Positions 1-11,900 of a stretch of 64,000 nucleotides of DNA are shown piece after piece. The notes below the pieces were generated by a model that saw only the letters and a list, made by a program, of their open reading frames with translations, had not been told where the DNA came from and made no database searches. The position numbers and the translations under genes were made by a program. Source of the DNA: Albula goreensis (taxonomy: Eukaryota > Chordata > Actinopteri > Albuliformes > Albulidae); the NCBI GenBank assembly GCA_022829145.1, contig CM040745.1:24458906-24522905 (forward strand). The letters are read 5' to 3'. Position 1 is the stretch's first letter; every line of letters begins with the position of its first letter.

Positions 1-95
1 GTTTAATTATGATTTTATTTTTCTCATTTTGTTATTTTTGAACTTTACATATATAGCATATAAATTGAGTGTAACAGGAAAACCAGATGATATAG

Positions 96-2690
96 GAAAG
101 AAATCAATGCTCTTGTGAATAGAGATTCTGATTTCTCAACAGATCTGACAGTGGCTGCTAAGAAGCAGGAAGGTGGTCTGACTGATGAAAGTAAAATGAA
201 AGAGCCAATCAAGCAGCAAATTCACAGGATGTTTCTGTTGCGAGTCAAACTTATGCATTTTGTGAACAGTCTACATAACTACATCATGACCAGAGTGAGT
301 CCTTTGAACACTGCCTGTCTAGTAATCGGTGCAGCTACAATTTCATACAGCCGTTTGTTTATATGAATGTATGGGTTATGTGTGGGAGTTTGTAAGTTTG
401 CATTGTGTTCATTATATAGCTTGGTGTTTATCATTTAACATCAAAGAATCATACAACTGTATTACTATATTAAGGTTTGCTGTTGAGTGCCTCAAAAACA
501 TGGCTGAAATGATGAATAGAGCAATAAGGTGTTGACTGTGGTTGAATGATGGTTTTATGTTTGTGCTTGTGTCTCCTGCTCAGATCTTACACAGCACCGG
601 TTTAGAGTTCCAGCATCAAGTACAGGAGGCCAAAGACCTGGACCAGCTTATCAGAATCCATTACAGATACCTTTCCACCATCCATGACCGCTGCCTCCTT
701 AGAGAGAAGGTAAGGTCCTCTGACCCTCACATTCTCTCATGGAAACCGTGCCCCGTACTGCACTTGGGACTTCCCACCACCTTGTGAGGAGCCCCAGCTT
801 ACATATTTGCATGGTATATTAGGGCATTTTAAATGATAATACTGAGACAGCGGGTGGGAATCCAGCACTCTTATATCTCTACAGGTGAGCTTTGTGAAGG
901 AGGCCATCATGAAGGTGTTAAACTTGGTCCTGATGTTCTCTGACCGCTGGCAGGCAGGGACTGGAGCCTGGAAGTGAGTAACCTCTGTATCAGATGATTA
1001 AACATTCTGTTTTACTTGGGTGCCTGTGTTATGGCACAATCAGTGATAATGAAACAGGATTCAAGTGCTAAGAAATTCCAAGGTGACATACAACTTAGTT
1101 GAAAAATCCTCCAAATTTACCTAAAAGTATGACGTTTTGTCAATCACCGTCAGTAGACCAGTGCAGCGATCATCATAAAAGTATGCAATTCATGTGTTTA
1201 ATTTGCAGGATGGCCATTTTTGCACTTACTGTGAAGCTTTAACTTTTTTTTTGCCCTGAACACTCATGGTATATTGTTGATGAGGTCCTGGTAGGCTTCA
1301 ATGTGTTGTGTATTTCTTCAGTAGATCTATATTTACATTATATACATATTACTCTGTGTTCCTGTTTCTAGGGTTGAGTCTATTGATAAGATGGAGTCCG
1401 ATTTCAAAAACTGTCACATGTTCCTGGTGACAATACTGAACAAGGCTGTCTGCAGAGGATCCTTTCCTCATCGTAAGCTTAACCTTACCATATATTATCA
1501 ATTTATACATAAAATGCAGAGTAATAGTAAAAATGGCAGTATTTTTTATTTTTATTATCTTTAAATTAAACCTAACATTAGCTGTCAAAATCTTCAATTC
1601 CAAAAAAAGTTTTTGTTTCCTTTTTTTTTTAAACTGCATTTTGTGTTTCATAAATTCAAGACTGATTTTCAATATAGGCTAAATTAAGTACAGGGGGTCC
1701 TCAACTTACGAACGAGATCCGTTCCTACAGCTTGTGGTAAGCTGATTTTTGATGTATGTCAGAATTTATACCTAAGTTATACCTAACTTAGGTATAAACA
1801 CCTTAAGTCACTCACACTGTACACACAACACATTAAGGACATATAAAATACAGTAATTAAATGACACATTAATAAAAAAAAAGAGAACAATTTCTTATCT
1901 TTATTTCTGTGGTCGTATTTACGAACCAAACTGCTTAGGTGGAAACTAGGTTTTTAAATATTTTTTGGGATTGCGTCGTAACCACGGAAAGACGTAACTC
2001 GAGACTGTCCTAACCCGAGGACCTCCTGTATTTACTAAAAGAGTGCCCTCTGGTGGTTATATTGGGGACATTATAGGAATGAGTGAACACAAGGATTCAC
2101 TTGTGTATGTTAAAAAAAGGAAATCAGGGGAAACTGTGAGCTGGCGTTCCACAGAAATAGGTTCTCTGTCGGACTATTAAAGCACACCTTGAAAGTAAAC
2201 AACAGGAACAAGGTGAGCTTCAGAAGGAGAAATTTAGAAACTTCTTAACCCCATACCCAGCCCTGTGTCACACTGTAAAAATGCACAGTTATCTTTTCCA
2301 AAATTGTAGCCAGCAATTATGAAGTGCACAACCCACCTAAGACGCATTTATGTTATGTCTGAACTCCATAAATTTCATATGCAGTAAGGCTAATCCACAA
2401 AGGTCAGTAGCCCCTGGTTTCATCAAATTTAATCTTCACCAAAAGCACATGACTCCATTTAATAAATATGTTTAGGCACTACATTGTGCAGGATGATGCC
2501 TTTGTATTTTACTCTCTTCAAGTAAATCTAGCAAAACTAGCACTTAATCATACACAGACCTTGGTAAATGTAGTCGTAGTGCATTGTTTAATTTAAAAGT
2601 AGTATGTGTACTAATGCTTCATTATGTTGCCTCTTATTCTTAGTGGAGTCCCTGGCCCTGTCTCTGATGGCTGGGTTTGAGCAGTGCTGA
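96..2690 (+). CDS. tubgcp5: Gamma-tubulin complex component 5, C-terminal part (5' end outside window)
   Basis: GCP5 is a GCP-family subunit of the gamma-tubulin ring complex, which nucleates microtubules at centrosomes and spindles. Five terminal coding exons are visible: 96-294, 584-709, 885-973, 1372-1472 and 2644-2690 (stop TGA 2688-2690). Together they give about 186 residues of a protein of roughly 1020 in other vertebrates. Phases agree across every junction. Recognisable words, in order, are LMHFVNSLHNYIMTR, LEFQHQVQEAKDLDQL, HYRYLSTIHDRCLLREK, VSFVKEAIMKVLNLVLMF and the terminal LESLALSLMAGFEQC. All belong to the GRIP2 (gamma-tubulin-binding) C-terminal domain. The first exon's acceptor is uncertain: AG at 94-95 or 99-100, because an in-frame stop lies at 88-90. 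The exon's N-terminal part (about 30 polar residues) looks poorly conserved. I am confident of the family and of the GCP5 assignment. Confidence 0.95.
1691..2028. mobile_element. Non-autonomous DNA transposon (MITE), TA-flanked, in last intron of tubgcp5
   Basis: This 338-bp element begins CAGGGGGTCCTC and ends with the imperfect inverse GAGGACCTCCTG. TA dinucleotides flank both ends (1689-1690 and 2029-2030), as expected for Tc1/mariner/pogo-type insertion. It has no open reading frame of note and a perfect palindrome in its left half. CpG content (ACGAACGAG, GCGTCGTAACCACGG) exceeds that of the surrounding intron. The superfamily is inferred from the target site and inverted ends only. Confidence 0.65.
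1765..1798. repeat. Perfect 15-bp palindrome with 4-nt loop inside the MITE
   Basis: TTTATACCTAAGTTA (1765-1779), a TACC loop (1780-1783) and the exact reverse complement TAACTTAGGTATAAA (1784-1798). Confidence 0.9.
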
Positions 2691-5639
2691 GGACCTGCTT
2701 CGAGAGATACCAGTATCATGTGATCTGCAGGGAAACGAATTCCATGTGACATTCACTTATTCCTTTTTCAGACACAATGTTTTTCCATGTGTTTGTGTAA
2801 CAGCCTTGTTCATTTGGTCTTTCCTAATTTTTGACTCCACAGTAAGTGTGTTTCTGATGTCCTTCCCAGTCTGCTGAAAAACACAGAAGCATAGTTTTAA
2901 ATCAATAATGGTATAAAAACATTATGAAAAGACTGTGACATCACAACTGAAGTGTGTCTCCCCTGTCATGGACGTTTTATTGAGACTGTGAAGACAATAT
3001 GGGTACAGGGTCTAGGGAATTGTACATATATAATAGATTTGTCTTTGTATTTGCTGTTGACTTCAAAAATGTGTTGTTAATGTGCCACTTTAAAATTGTG
3101 CTCTTGTTATAAAATTACTTGCTTGAAAACTATGTTGTCTCTATTGATACACGCCGTGTTCTGAGTTGCAAGGGCTGGGACACAATAAAACTGTCGGCAT
3201 GTATACTGCATGTGATACAAACTGGCTTGCCGATGGTATCTGGAGCTACAGTAAGGAACCGTATGAGCTTAATTACATGAAAAGTACAGTGGCTATATTT
3301 CAGTAGACTTGTCTTGAGAGAAACCATAACAATGTAAGCATCAGTTTGTGGTTGTTTGGTCATTAAAATCACCAAATTTACCAACATAGAGTTAACCTTC
3401 ACTTTAGACACAGATTTGTAGAGATTGAAAAAAAAAAAAAAATTGGTCCTTCTTCCCACCATGAGCCAAACTTATCAGTCAGCCAAAGCAAACTACTCCT
3501 CCACACTACAGATGCGCCACCAATTACATGCTGCCCATACTGGAGTTACTCAGACACTTTTATGAGGGAGCCACTGTGACAATTAGGGACCATGAATTAA
3601 AGTATAATTCCCAAACTGGAATTTTTTCTTAACAGCAATATTATGAAAACACAATCAAGTGCCATACATAAAAGAAATGTTTAAGTAGCCTACCTGACAT
3701 TTTAATTTTAATTTTCCTCTTAAAAAATTGTATCATGAAAAAAATCTGTAGTGTACTGCAAATCAATCTGTTTCCATTTTAAAACAAATTTATGCATTAT
3801 TTAATCAAGAGCTCACAGTTAATTGGCAATATACCTACCTAAGGGAGTGAACACAATTAGCTGAAGTTGCTAGCAAGTTTAGAGCACTATCTGTGCCATT
3901 TCTGTTTACTTTCTTATTGAAATTCCTCTGCTGATACAGCAGATCTGCAGTTGCAATATTCTGTCATCTACTGCATCATATAATTCTCCTGCTTTTTCAT
4001 ATTGATATATCAGGTAGAGAGTCACTGCAGCACTGTGATTGTACTGTATTTATCTATTGATGCACTTGGCTCATGAGCAGCACAGTGAGTACCAGAGCCC
4101 ATGGTGTCAAAGGAACACAATCTCAGCATATACTCGCTTCATGCACTGATGCAAGTGTCATGGGTCTGGCTGGTGCCAGGCTTTTGCCTGGCTTATGGTG
4201 GAAAGGTATATGCTTGGCATGCAAGGGTACATTAAATATAACCCAGGAGAAATGACAATGGGCATTACAGCAAATAGAAACTGGTAAAAAAAAAATTATG
4301 TTTCTCATATTTTACAATGTCTGTATGATCAAAATCCCTAAACAAATGTATAACCTTAAGTAAAGCCCTGTCCAATTTTAATGGAACAGTATGTTGTGTA
4401 CTCCTTCTCGTATATTGGTATTATATTGTCTTGTTTCCAGTCATCAGACTTATTTCCAGTATTGGAAATAATGAGACTTGAGTTTTAACCTGTTTTTTCA
4501 CAGGGCTGTTTGTCCAACCTTATTTAATTTTTAACCTATAATGAGTATGACACAGATGGGGAGTCTGATGGGGATCCAGTAACAAGGGGGCAACCAAATG
4601 CCTCCTTTACGCTGATGCCAGTGTCATTTACACATGACACAGACAGTGGCCTGATTGCTGCCAGATGGTGATGTTTATGATGAGGTCCAGCAATATACAT
4701 GAATATAAGCACCACAATGACAACAAAAAGAATATTTCATATAGCTACAAATACAGAACATTCATATAACTTCATTCAGTCAAAAACTACACATACCAGT
4801 ATCAATACTGAATTAAACTGTGTAACTATTAAAAAAAAAAAAACTTTGCTACAAAAAAGGAATCTCAGGAACTATTTAACTATTTCCAATAATGGTTGGA
4901 TGGTTTTTTAACCAACTTAATTAAATTGCAGAATGATCGTTTGCTGGGAATGCATCCTGTCCAGGTATTGAATTTAAACTGCTTTAGGTGCAGAACTTGT
5001 CAGGCTTTAACATCTATTAAGGTGACATATCAGCCAACAAATCTAAAGCTTGAATCTACATACAGTCCAGATGGAGACGGTTTAATGATTCTTGGAGACT
5101 AGGACTGTAAAATGTTTAACAAAAAGTTTACTTACATGGCTGTTAAGCCTTATCACTGAGGGAAGTCTAATCCCTTCCATTTGTATTAAAGTATTTACCG
5201 TTAAATCGACTTCTTGATGATGAAATAATGATTGTAGGATATCGTATTTGGCTCTGTAACTGATAACTGTCTGGTTGAGGGGATGTACCTCGTACATCAG
5301 CATGGAATTTAAAATAGGGTAAGCATGACTGTTCAGCCGATGGCTTTCTGTCTATTTACCACAGGGCCGTGAGTAAGAACTTAGTGCACTTACTAACACA
5401 AGCACTCTTTCGGCATGAAAGGCATAGGATACCACACTGCACTTATTGTCATTGTTCCCTGGTTTAAAAATGTATATATATATATGTATTACGTCTGCTA
5501 TCGTTAATGCTTCTGTATCACAGCCTACATCACAGGACTGTGTGTTATGGGCTCTAAGCGCAGAATTGCATGAGAGGAAGGAACACGGCTCCATGATTAC
5601 GCGTGGCACTACGGCGAAGAAAGAAACTTTGGTTTTGTT
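2691..5639. other. Intergenic region between tubgcp5 and atp10a
   Basis: This stretch holds the tubgcp5 3'UTR and the upstream flank of atp10a. An AATAAA at 3184-3189 is the first good plus-strand poly(A) signal after the stop. The rest is AT-rich with poly(A) runs (3429-3442, 4831-4843). Around 5461-5485 there is a short (TA)n. No conserved coding exon was recognised. Confidence 0.6.
3184..3189 (+). other. Candidate poly(A) signal of tubgcp5
   Basis: AATAAA 494 bases downstream of the stop codon. It is the first canonical hexamer on the plus strand there, but no transcript end can be seen. Confidence 0.35.
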
Positions 5640-5650
5640 GGGGGCGGGGC
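5640..5650 (+). promoter_or_regulatory. GC box in the probable atp10a promoter
   Basis: GGGGGCGGGGC lies about 270 bases before the atp10a start codon, in a locally CpG-richer patch (about 5575-5690) within AT-rich DNA. A CRE-like imperfect palindrome, TCGTCAGAAATGACGA, lies at 5667-5682. There is no TATA box at a sensible distance. This fits an SP/KLF-bound CpG promoter, by inference from sequence only. Confidence 0.35.
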
Positions 5651-5920
5651 GTACGGGTCAGGTTTCGTCAGAAATGACGAGAGGATCTGTTTCAAGGCAT
5701 CTCCAGCTGCAAATGAAAAAAACGGGATGCAATAAAGCGTTCCAATGCAAATGAGAGAAATCTGCGGAAAATCGAGGAATAAAAAATGAGTGGTTAGTTA
5801 GAGAAAAGTATTTTTGCTGTAACCGACCTCAAGCAGCATGATAACACAACATTTTTTTTCTCCTGTTGAAAGCGGAAAGAAGGGAAAAGAAAAGTTTGGG
5901 TAGTTTGTGGTAGCTGAAGT

Positions 5921-8900
5921 ATGGCGCGAGAGTTTGGAGAGCCTGGAGGGCTCGAGTGTTCTAAAGTAAAGAAGAGGAGTAAAAAGAAAAGCAAAAAAGA
6001 AAATAAAACCAGAACGGTCTACTCAAACATATTATATGACCATGCCAAAGGACACGATAACCCAAACAGACATTACGCAGACAATAAGATTAAAACGACG
6101 AAGTATACGCTGCTTTCTTTCCTGCCGAAGAATCTTTTCGAACAGTTCCATAGATATGCCAACGTGTATTTTGTTTTCATAGCCTTATTGAATTTCGTTC
6201 CTGTTGTTAATGCTTTTCAGCCAGAGCTGGCGTTGGCTCCGGTGGTTTTTATATTGTCAGTTACTGCTATAAAGGATCTATGGGAAGATTATAGAAGACA
6301 TCGTTCGGATAAAGAAATAAATCACATGGACTGTCTCGTCTACTGCAGGTATGGGATTAAGTGGTTATTATATGTTTCAGGACTAGACTTGAGGTTTTAA
6401 TGCAAGAAGGTCTTGATTTTTCCATTTGCCAGCCATGCCGATTTTGCTAAGTTTTGTTTCTTTTTTCTTTCTTTCCATTTCTTGCCTGTCATGTTACTTT
6501 GCTTATTTTACAGCAGTTACTAGTGTTTGTTTGAGACGTATTGTTACTGTTACGGACTGTACACCCAGTACTATATGTCATATATAATTTCATTTTACGT
6601 AAAAATATTATCAATTGTGTGTAAAAACGGTATATTTTACTTACGCGGCTGATCAGTTTTCTTTTCTGATCGTTTAAAGACAGCCAAGCTTTTTATTTTG
6701 CATTACCAGCATTCTATTTTATTGATCTCTCTCCACTGCGCAATTTACAGCTTTTACTTACCAGTCTCGAGACTTTTTCTAACCGTAAATCCACATTTCC
6801 CTTACTTCGGGAAAAGAAAGTAATAGAGTTGCGTTTACACCAAGGATACACACCCATTTGGAGTGGCTGCGGTGGTGCGAATATGACTCCTGACTGCAGG
6901 CCTCGGGTTCATATCTACAAACCGTTTACGCGTTGTCTCGATACACTAACATTGTCATATTCCGGTACATACACATCAAAACGGTTCATAAAGGCATTAG
7001 TCACTTTTGAGATGTTCCTGGGTGTAGTGTCCATCTGAAGTTCAACTGGTTTATGTTCAGTGACGTACCAGAATATTCTAAATTGGTCAAGACTGTGAAA
7101 AGCTAAAATTATTGGTGAATGAATTCAGATTATCAGAAGCAGCATAGTAACAATACCTTGCAGCAAATGTTTTGAGAGCCTTAAATGATGTCATTTTTGT
7201 GGAATGTCCTTAAAGCATTAAATGATTCAGTTTTTGCAATGCATCATTACCTGCAATTCAAAGATGACCCTCTAAAATACAAAACAATATGTAAGCTAAT
7301 TACGAAGTTCCTTTTAGTTGTGAATGAAACACAAAGCAGAAATGTTTTATAGTTTTCAAAGATATATAGGCTTCCATTGGGTTTAATTGTTTGTTAGAGT
7401 GTTTTTGAGGTTAGTTTGTACCAACATATTAAACATAATTTATGGTCAGTATTAATAACAATTTCAATACAGATACTTTAGTAGTATATTATTCTATTTT
7501 TGGCACACATAAACAGTGTCATTTGTTTCCTTGAAGTTCCTTCTCTGTGGTTGTCTTTTAGAATGTCATTCAAAGCCTTTGCAATGCTGCTGTACTCTTG
7601 AGAGGGTCACATTTGGGTTCCCTGCTCCTCTTTTAAAGAAATAAGTACTTGTTCAAGTACTACTCTCACTACTCCTCTGGGATGTTATGTTCAAGGGGCT
7701 GAAATAATTTTTTTCAAACTTCATTCAGTGTATGAAGTGACTCTGAATATTATTAAAACATTTTGGCAAAATTACTGGAAAATGACAGCCAGCTTGTAAG
7801 ACCCAATCTAGTTTTCTGCTGAAGTCTTCTATCATGTTTTTCTCTGAATTTTTCTGCCTTCCACCCAGGCTTCTGTCCCTCCATCTGAGAAGTAATATTT
7901 TCATACTTGCCAAAACATTGGTTGCCACAATAATTATGTGTTTATCATATTGCTTATAGCTAAAGGAAGCCTTAAACTTACATTGCCTGTACCCAACTGT
8001 TTGGCATGGTTGTGGATCTGCTATGTTCTGGAAAGTCACCTTGTGGGAGTCATCGGTTCTGATTAATTCTCTTTGTGGCTGAAGTATGGCCAAAGCTCAA
8101 AGTCAAGCTGTTTCTGGTAACCAGGTATACTCTATGGTGCAAAGATTGTTTCCACAAGATGACACCCCCCACCCCCATTGCTCAAAAAAAAGAAAGAGAT
8201 TCAAGAATAATTTTACTCAGACACTTACCATGAACTCTACAATCCCATGGTCTAAACATCACTGAGCCTGTATTATGGAGCTCTGGAGCATGTGCAAAGT
8301 CGATCTCCTCCTCCCAGAACTAACAAAAGCTTCCCTACATGCAGAATGGTCCAATATCTCTATAGAAACAGTTGAAAATGTAACTGTGGCTTAATGTGTG
8401 AACAACAATTGGTGGCAGGTCTGGCAAGATTTGCCAGGCAGGGAAGTGACAGAATTAATTTTCTTATAATTTTTTAATGCTAATCTTTATTAGCCAGTAC
8501 CTCTACAGCCACAGCTGATAAGACATCTTTGAAGGCTGTTTTGATTGCCAACCCAGCTGTGCAAGAACAGTATGTTGCTATTGTAGTGTTCTCCATTTGT
8601 ATTTTCATTGAGGCTCTCCCTTCCTTTGCTAATAGTTGCATGTCTCTGTAATCTCAGTTTTGATTATTGTTGTTACACTATGGAGGTAGCCCTCTGCCGC
8701 ATATTGTAAACCTTGCTTATAGCTCCTAGGTGAAATTTAATATAATAAAGATAATATTTTTGGTAAATTGCTCAATCTGATGATAGGGGTATCTTGATGA
8801 TGAAACCACCCAAACGTTCTGTAGAATGTCAGACACAGTACCCTCAGCTAAAGTTAGTTGAAGGTCAAATAAAAATTGAACCAAGAAAAATGTTATTAAT

Positions 8901-11900
8901 CAAGTGTGAATTTTCTGTCTATAAAATTAAAATATCATCTTCATGTCAAGAGATGGCAACCCAGTAAAAATTTTTTTGTTGGGTAAAGTTTAAAGATTTA
9001 CATAGCTAATTGAATATAAACATAAAAGATGGTCCAACTCCTTTAGAGAGGTTGACAAAAGAGATGTAATTGCAATTACAGTGAAAATCCCATATTTAAG
9101 ATTGTGGCAACTAATGACTATGTATTTATTCTGTCTTGATAGTACTAATTAATATTTGTGCTGGCACAAGTAGTAGCTGAAATGTAAAAAGTAAGCAATA
9201 CCATGAGGTCGCTACATGTCCTCAGCTGTCCAATGCCTGTCAGTGGATTTTAAAGCGCTGAAACTAGTGTGACTAACACTGGTAACATAACACTGGTGGT
9301 TAATTTATGACTCCACTTGCATTTTACCCACAAGTGAAATGCCCACAGATGATATACCTGACAATTCCTTGAAATCTGTTGTGTATTTGCATATACCTAC
9401 ACTTTTGTGTGAAAGACATTCCAGATCTGTCAAAGTAGCAGTCTGTCCAAATCTAGGAGGTGCTGTGTCTGGCACAAATTAAGACCTGCCAGGGGGTAAA
9501 CTATTTGAACTTTAAATCCCAAATAACAACCACAGTGAAGGAAGTTTAACACAATCGCTTTAAGTCTCACCTCAGTTTTAAGGCTCATTGGTATGGGGAT
9601 ATCAATAAAATGAGCATAGTTGTAGACCATGTTGGTCTCCCATGATATCTAAAATACACAGCTACACCTTAGGGGATAACAAATTCCCTTGATTCTCTCT
9701 GATCAGACTGTGTCCACCAATAGTTCAGTGTGTTGATGTAATAATAGAAACTACTAAAACTCAAGAAGTAGTACTGCATTATTGACCCTCGTTATTGACT
9801 AACAGATCCTCACAATACAATTCCTGAGCAATATGTATGGATAACATAAATTATTGTCTGATTATTGAAAGAAACATATACTGTTTATGCCAGTATAACT
9901 AAGAGTGACTTAGGTTGCCCAAAGTACTATGTAGGCATTAGTACTAGGTGCATAATTAAAGGTGTAATTACAGTGAAATAAGGTAAAACATAAAAATTCC
10001 TCCATCTGTGTCAGTAGCTATGTGTTTCTTATTGATGCTGTTTTCTATGCCAACATATAAATGGACGAGCTGTTTTCTCCACTCATAGATGTAATTTGCA
10101 ATTTCTGAATGAAGTGAGACCTCTTAATTTGTGATGCATGTGCAATCGTTGTCTTTCAGAAGAGAGAGACGGTACGTGGAGAAGTACTGGAAAGAAGTCC
10201 ATGTGGGTGACTTCATTCGCCTGCGGTGCAATGAGATTCTTCCCGCTGATATCCTGCTACTCAGCTCAAGTGACCCAGACCGTCTGTGTCACATTGAGAC
10301 AGCCACACTGGATGGGGAGACTAACCTGAAGCAGAGGCAGGTGGTGCGCAGCTTCATTGATCAGGTAACATGAAGCTTTTGATACTAATATTAATAAAGG
10401 ACATTCAGGTCGCTCATGAAAAGCACATGGTGGTGGTGTAGCCATGTGTCCTAAGGCTGTGTGTTTGAGCCTGGAAGTCGACACTGGCGCGGCAAAAGTT
10501 GACTCAGCCCTACCCGGACAAAATAGTAGTTAGGCTATTTAAAATCTTCAGTCTCCTTACAATATAAACACCACTGTCAAAAGCTATTGGTATGATATTG
10601 CAGTGATAGAATAGTTGCATTTTATAATGTTAGAGTGATTAGGGATTATTGAGTAATAAAAGATGTCTTCAATGCCTTAATATTAGTCATCAAATTTTTG
10701 AAGATTCTGGAATACAAATGTTACATTTACTGAACAAGCTGTGATCTCATGTGAAATGGTTGTTGACAAATTTGAAATTTGATTTTGTAGGATTGTGACT
10801 TTGATCCCTCCCAATACAACAGTATCATCGAATGTGAGAAGCCAAACAATGACTTAAACAGGTTTCGAGGATACATGTAAGTATGAGATTTTCTACAACT
10901 TATCAACATGCATTGATGAAAACATTAATTATCACGAAGAGTTCTGTGATGAATAAAAGATAGATAAAAATGTGGCTCCTGTTGAGGTGGCTTGTACTTG
11001 ATCTCCTCGGCCACAGTGGGACGAAAGGCTGCAGTGATTCATAGTAGTTCACACCTGAGAGCACAGTGTGGATTGATATATGTCCTCCAAAGCTGGTGGT
11101 TTGTCATTTTTATTGATTGTGTTTTATTTAACTGCATAGATATGAGCAATATATTTGTCTTGCACAAGCATATTTAAATAGTTTAAACACCATAAAATTG
11201 GCTTAATTACTGCTGTTTCCCATGACAGTCAAAAAACACTTTGTAAAGAAAATGATAAATTCCTTCTGGTTGCTTTAAAATCAGAATTTATGTTTAAATG
11301 GAACTGTCTTTTTGAGGTGTACATTGAATGCAGTTTTTCTTCTGTTAAATGTCCCACCATCATGGGTGTACAGGCGTGGTAGTTAACTAGCAGTAGCCTA
11401 AATGACTGTGATATTTATACAGTGGGTTCAGGGATCACAGATGCTCAGCCCCCAGACTAGAATACCGTTGCCAGGTTATGGAGCAGTGTTCAGTGTGGAT
11501 GAATGAGGAGAGCTCAGTGATGTTTTTTTATAGTATGACTCGTGGACCCAGACCAAAAAAAGACTTTTAAAAAATGTCTTATTATATTAATGGCAGTTAT
11601 ACTAGCATCAGTGATGTATGAACTATACCTTAAATGAGTAATATTTAAAATAAAAAAAACATAACAATATATTTCCATTTGTAGATATTGTCTGTCTACT
11701 TTGGAACACTTAGCTCAGCCCTTCCTTCCTGCAGACGTACTGACTGTGTAAGGCTGACATCTGCCTGTATTTATAACCTTTTTACCTCATGACATAATAA
11801 TTCATGTTTTAGCAGTGGATACAGACTTTGTACTTTTGTAATAAATGTGGAAAGCTGACACCTTTTGGAAATTTCTTGGTGGTCTGGTTTGGTCTTGGGG

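Noticed and set aside
4538-4666. Open 40-residue acidic reading (EYDTDGESDGDPV and onward) between tubgcp5 and atp10a
   Set aside because: No plausible splice sites bound it in that frame, there is an in-frame stop at the end, and I recognise no family. It could be an old coding remnant but nothing supports a gene.
7725-8093. 122-codon minus-strand frame in atp10a intron 1
   Set aside because: Composition looks random, there is no recognisable domain, and it lies within an intron on the opposite strand.
10398-10470. tRNA-like A-box/B-box words resembling a SINE head, just after atp10a exon 2
   Set aside because: The B-box match (GTGTTTGAGCCT) is weak, and no tail or flanking duplication was found.
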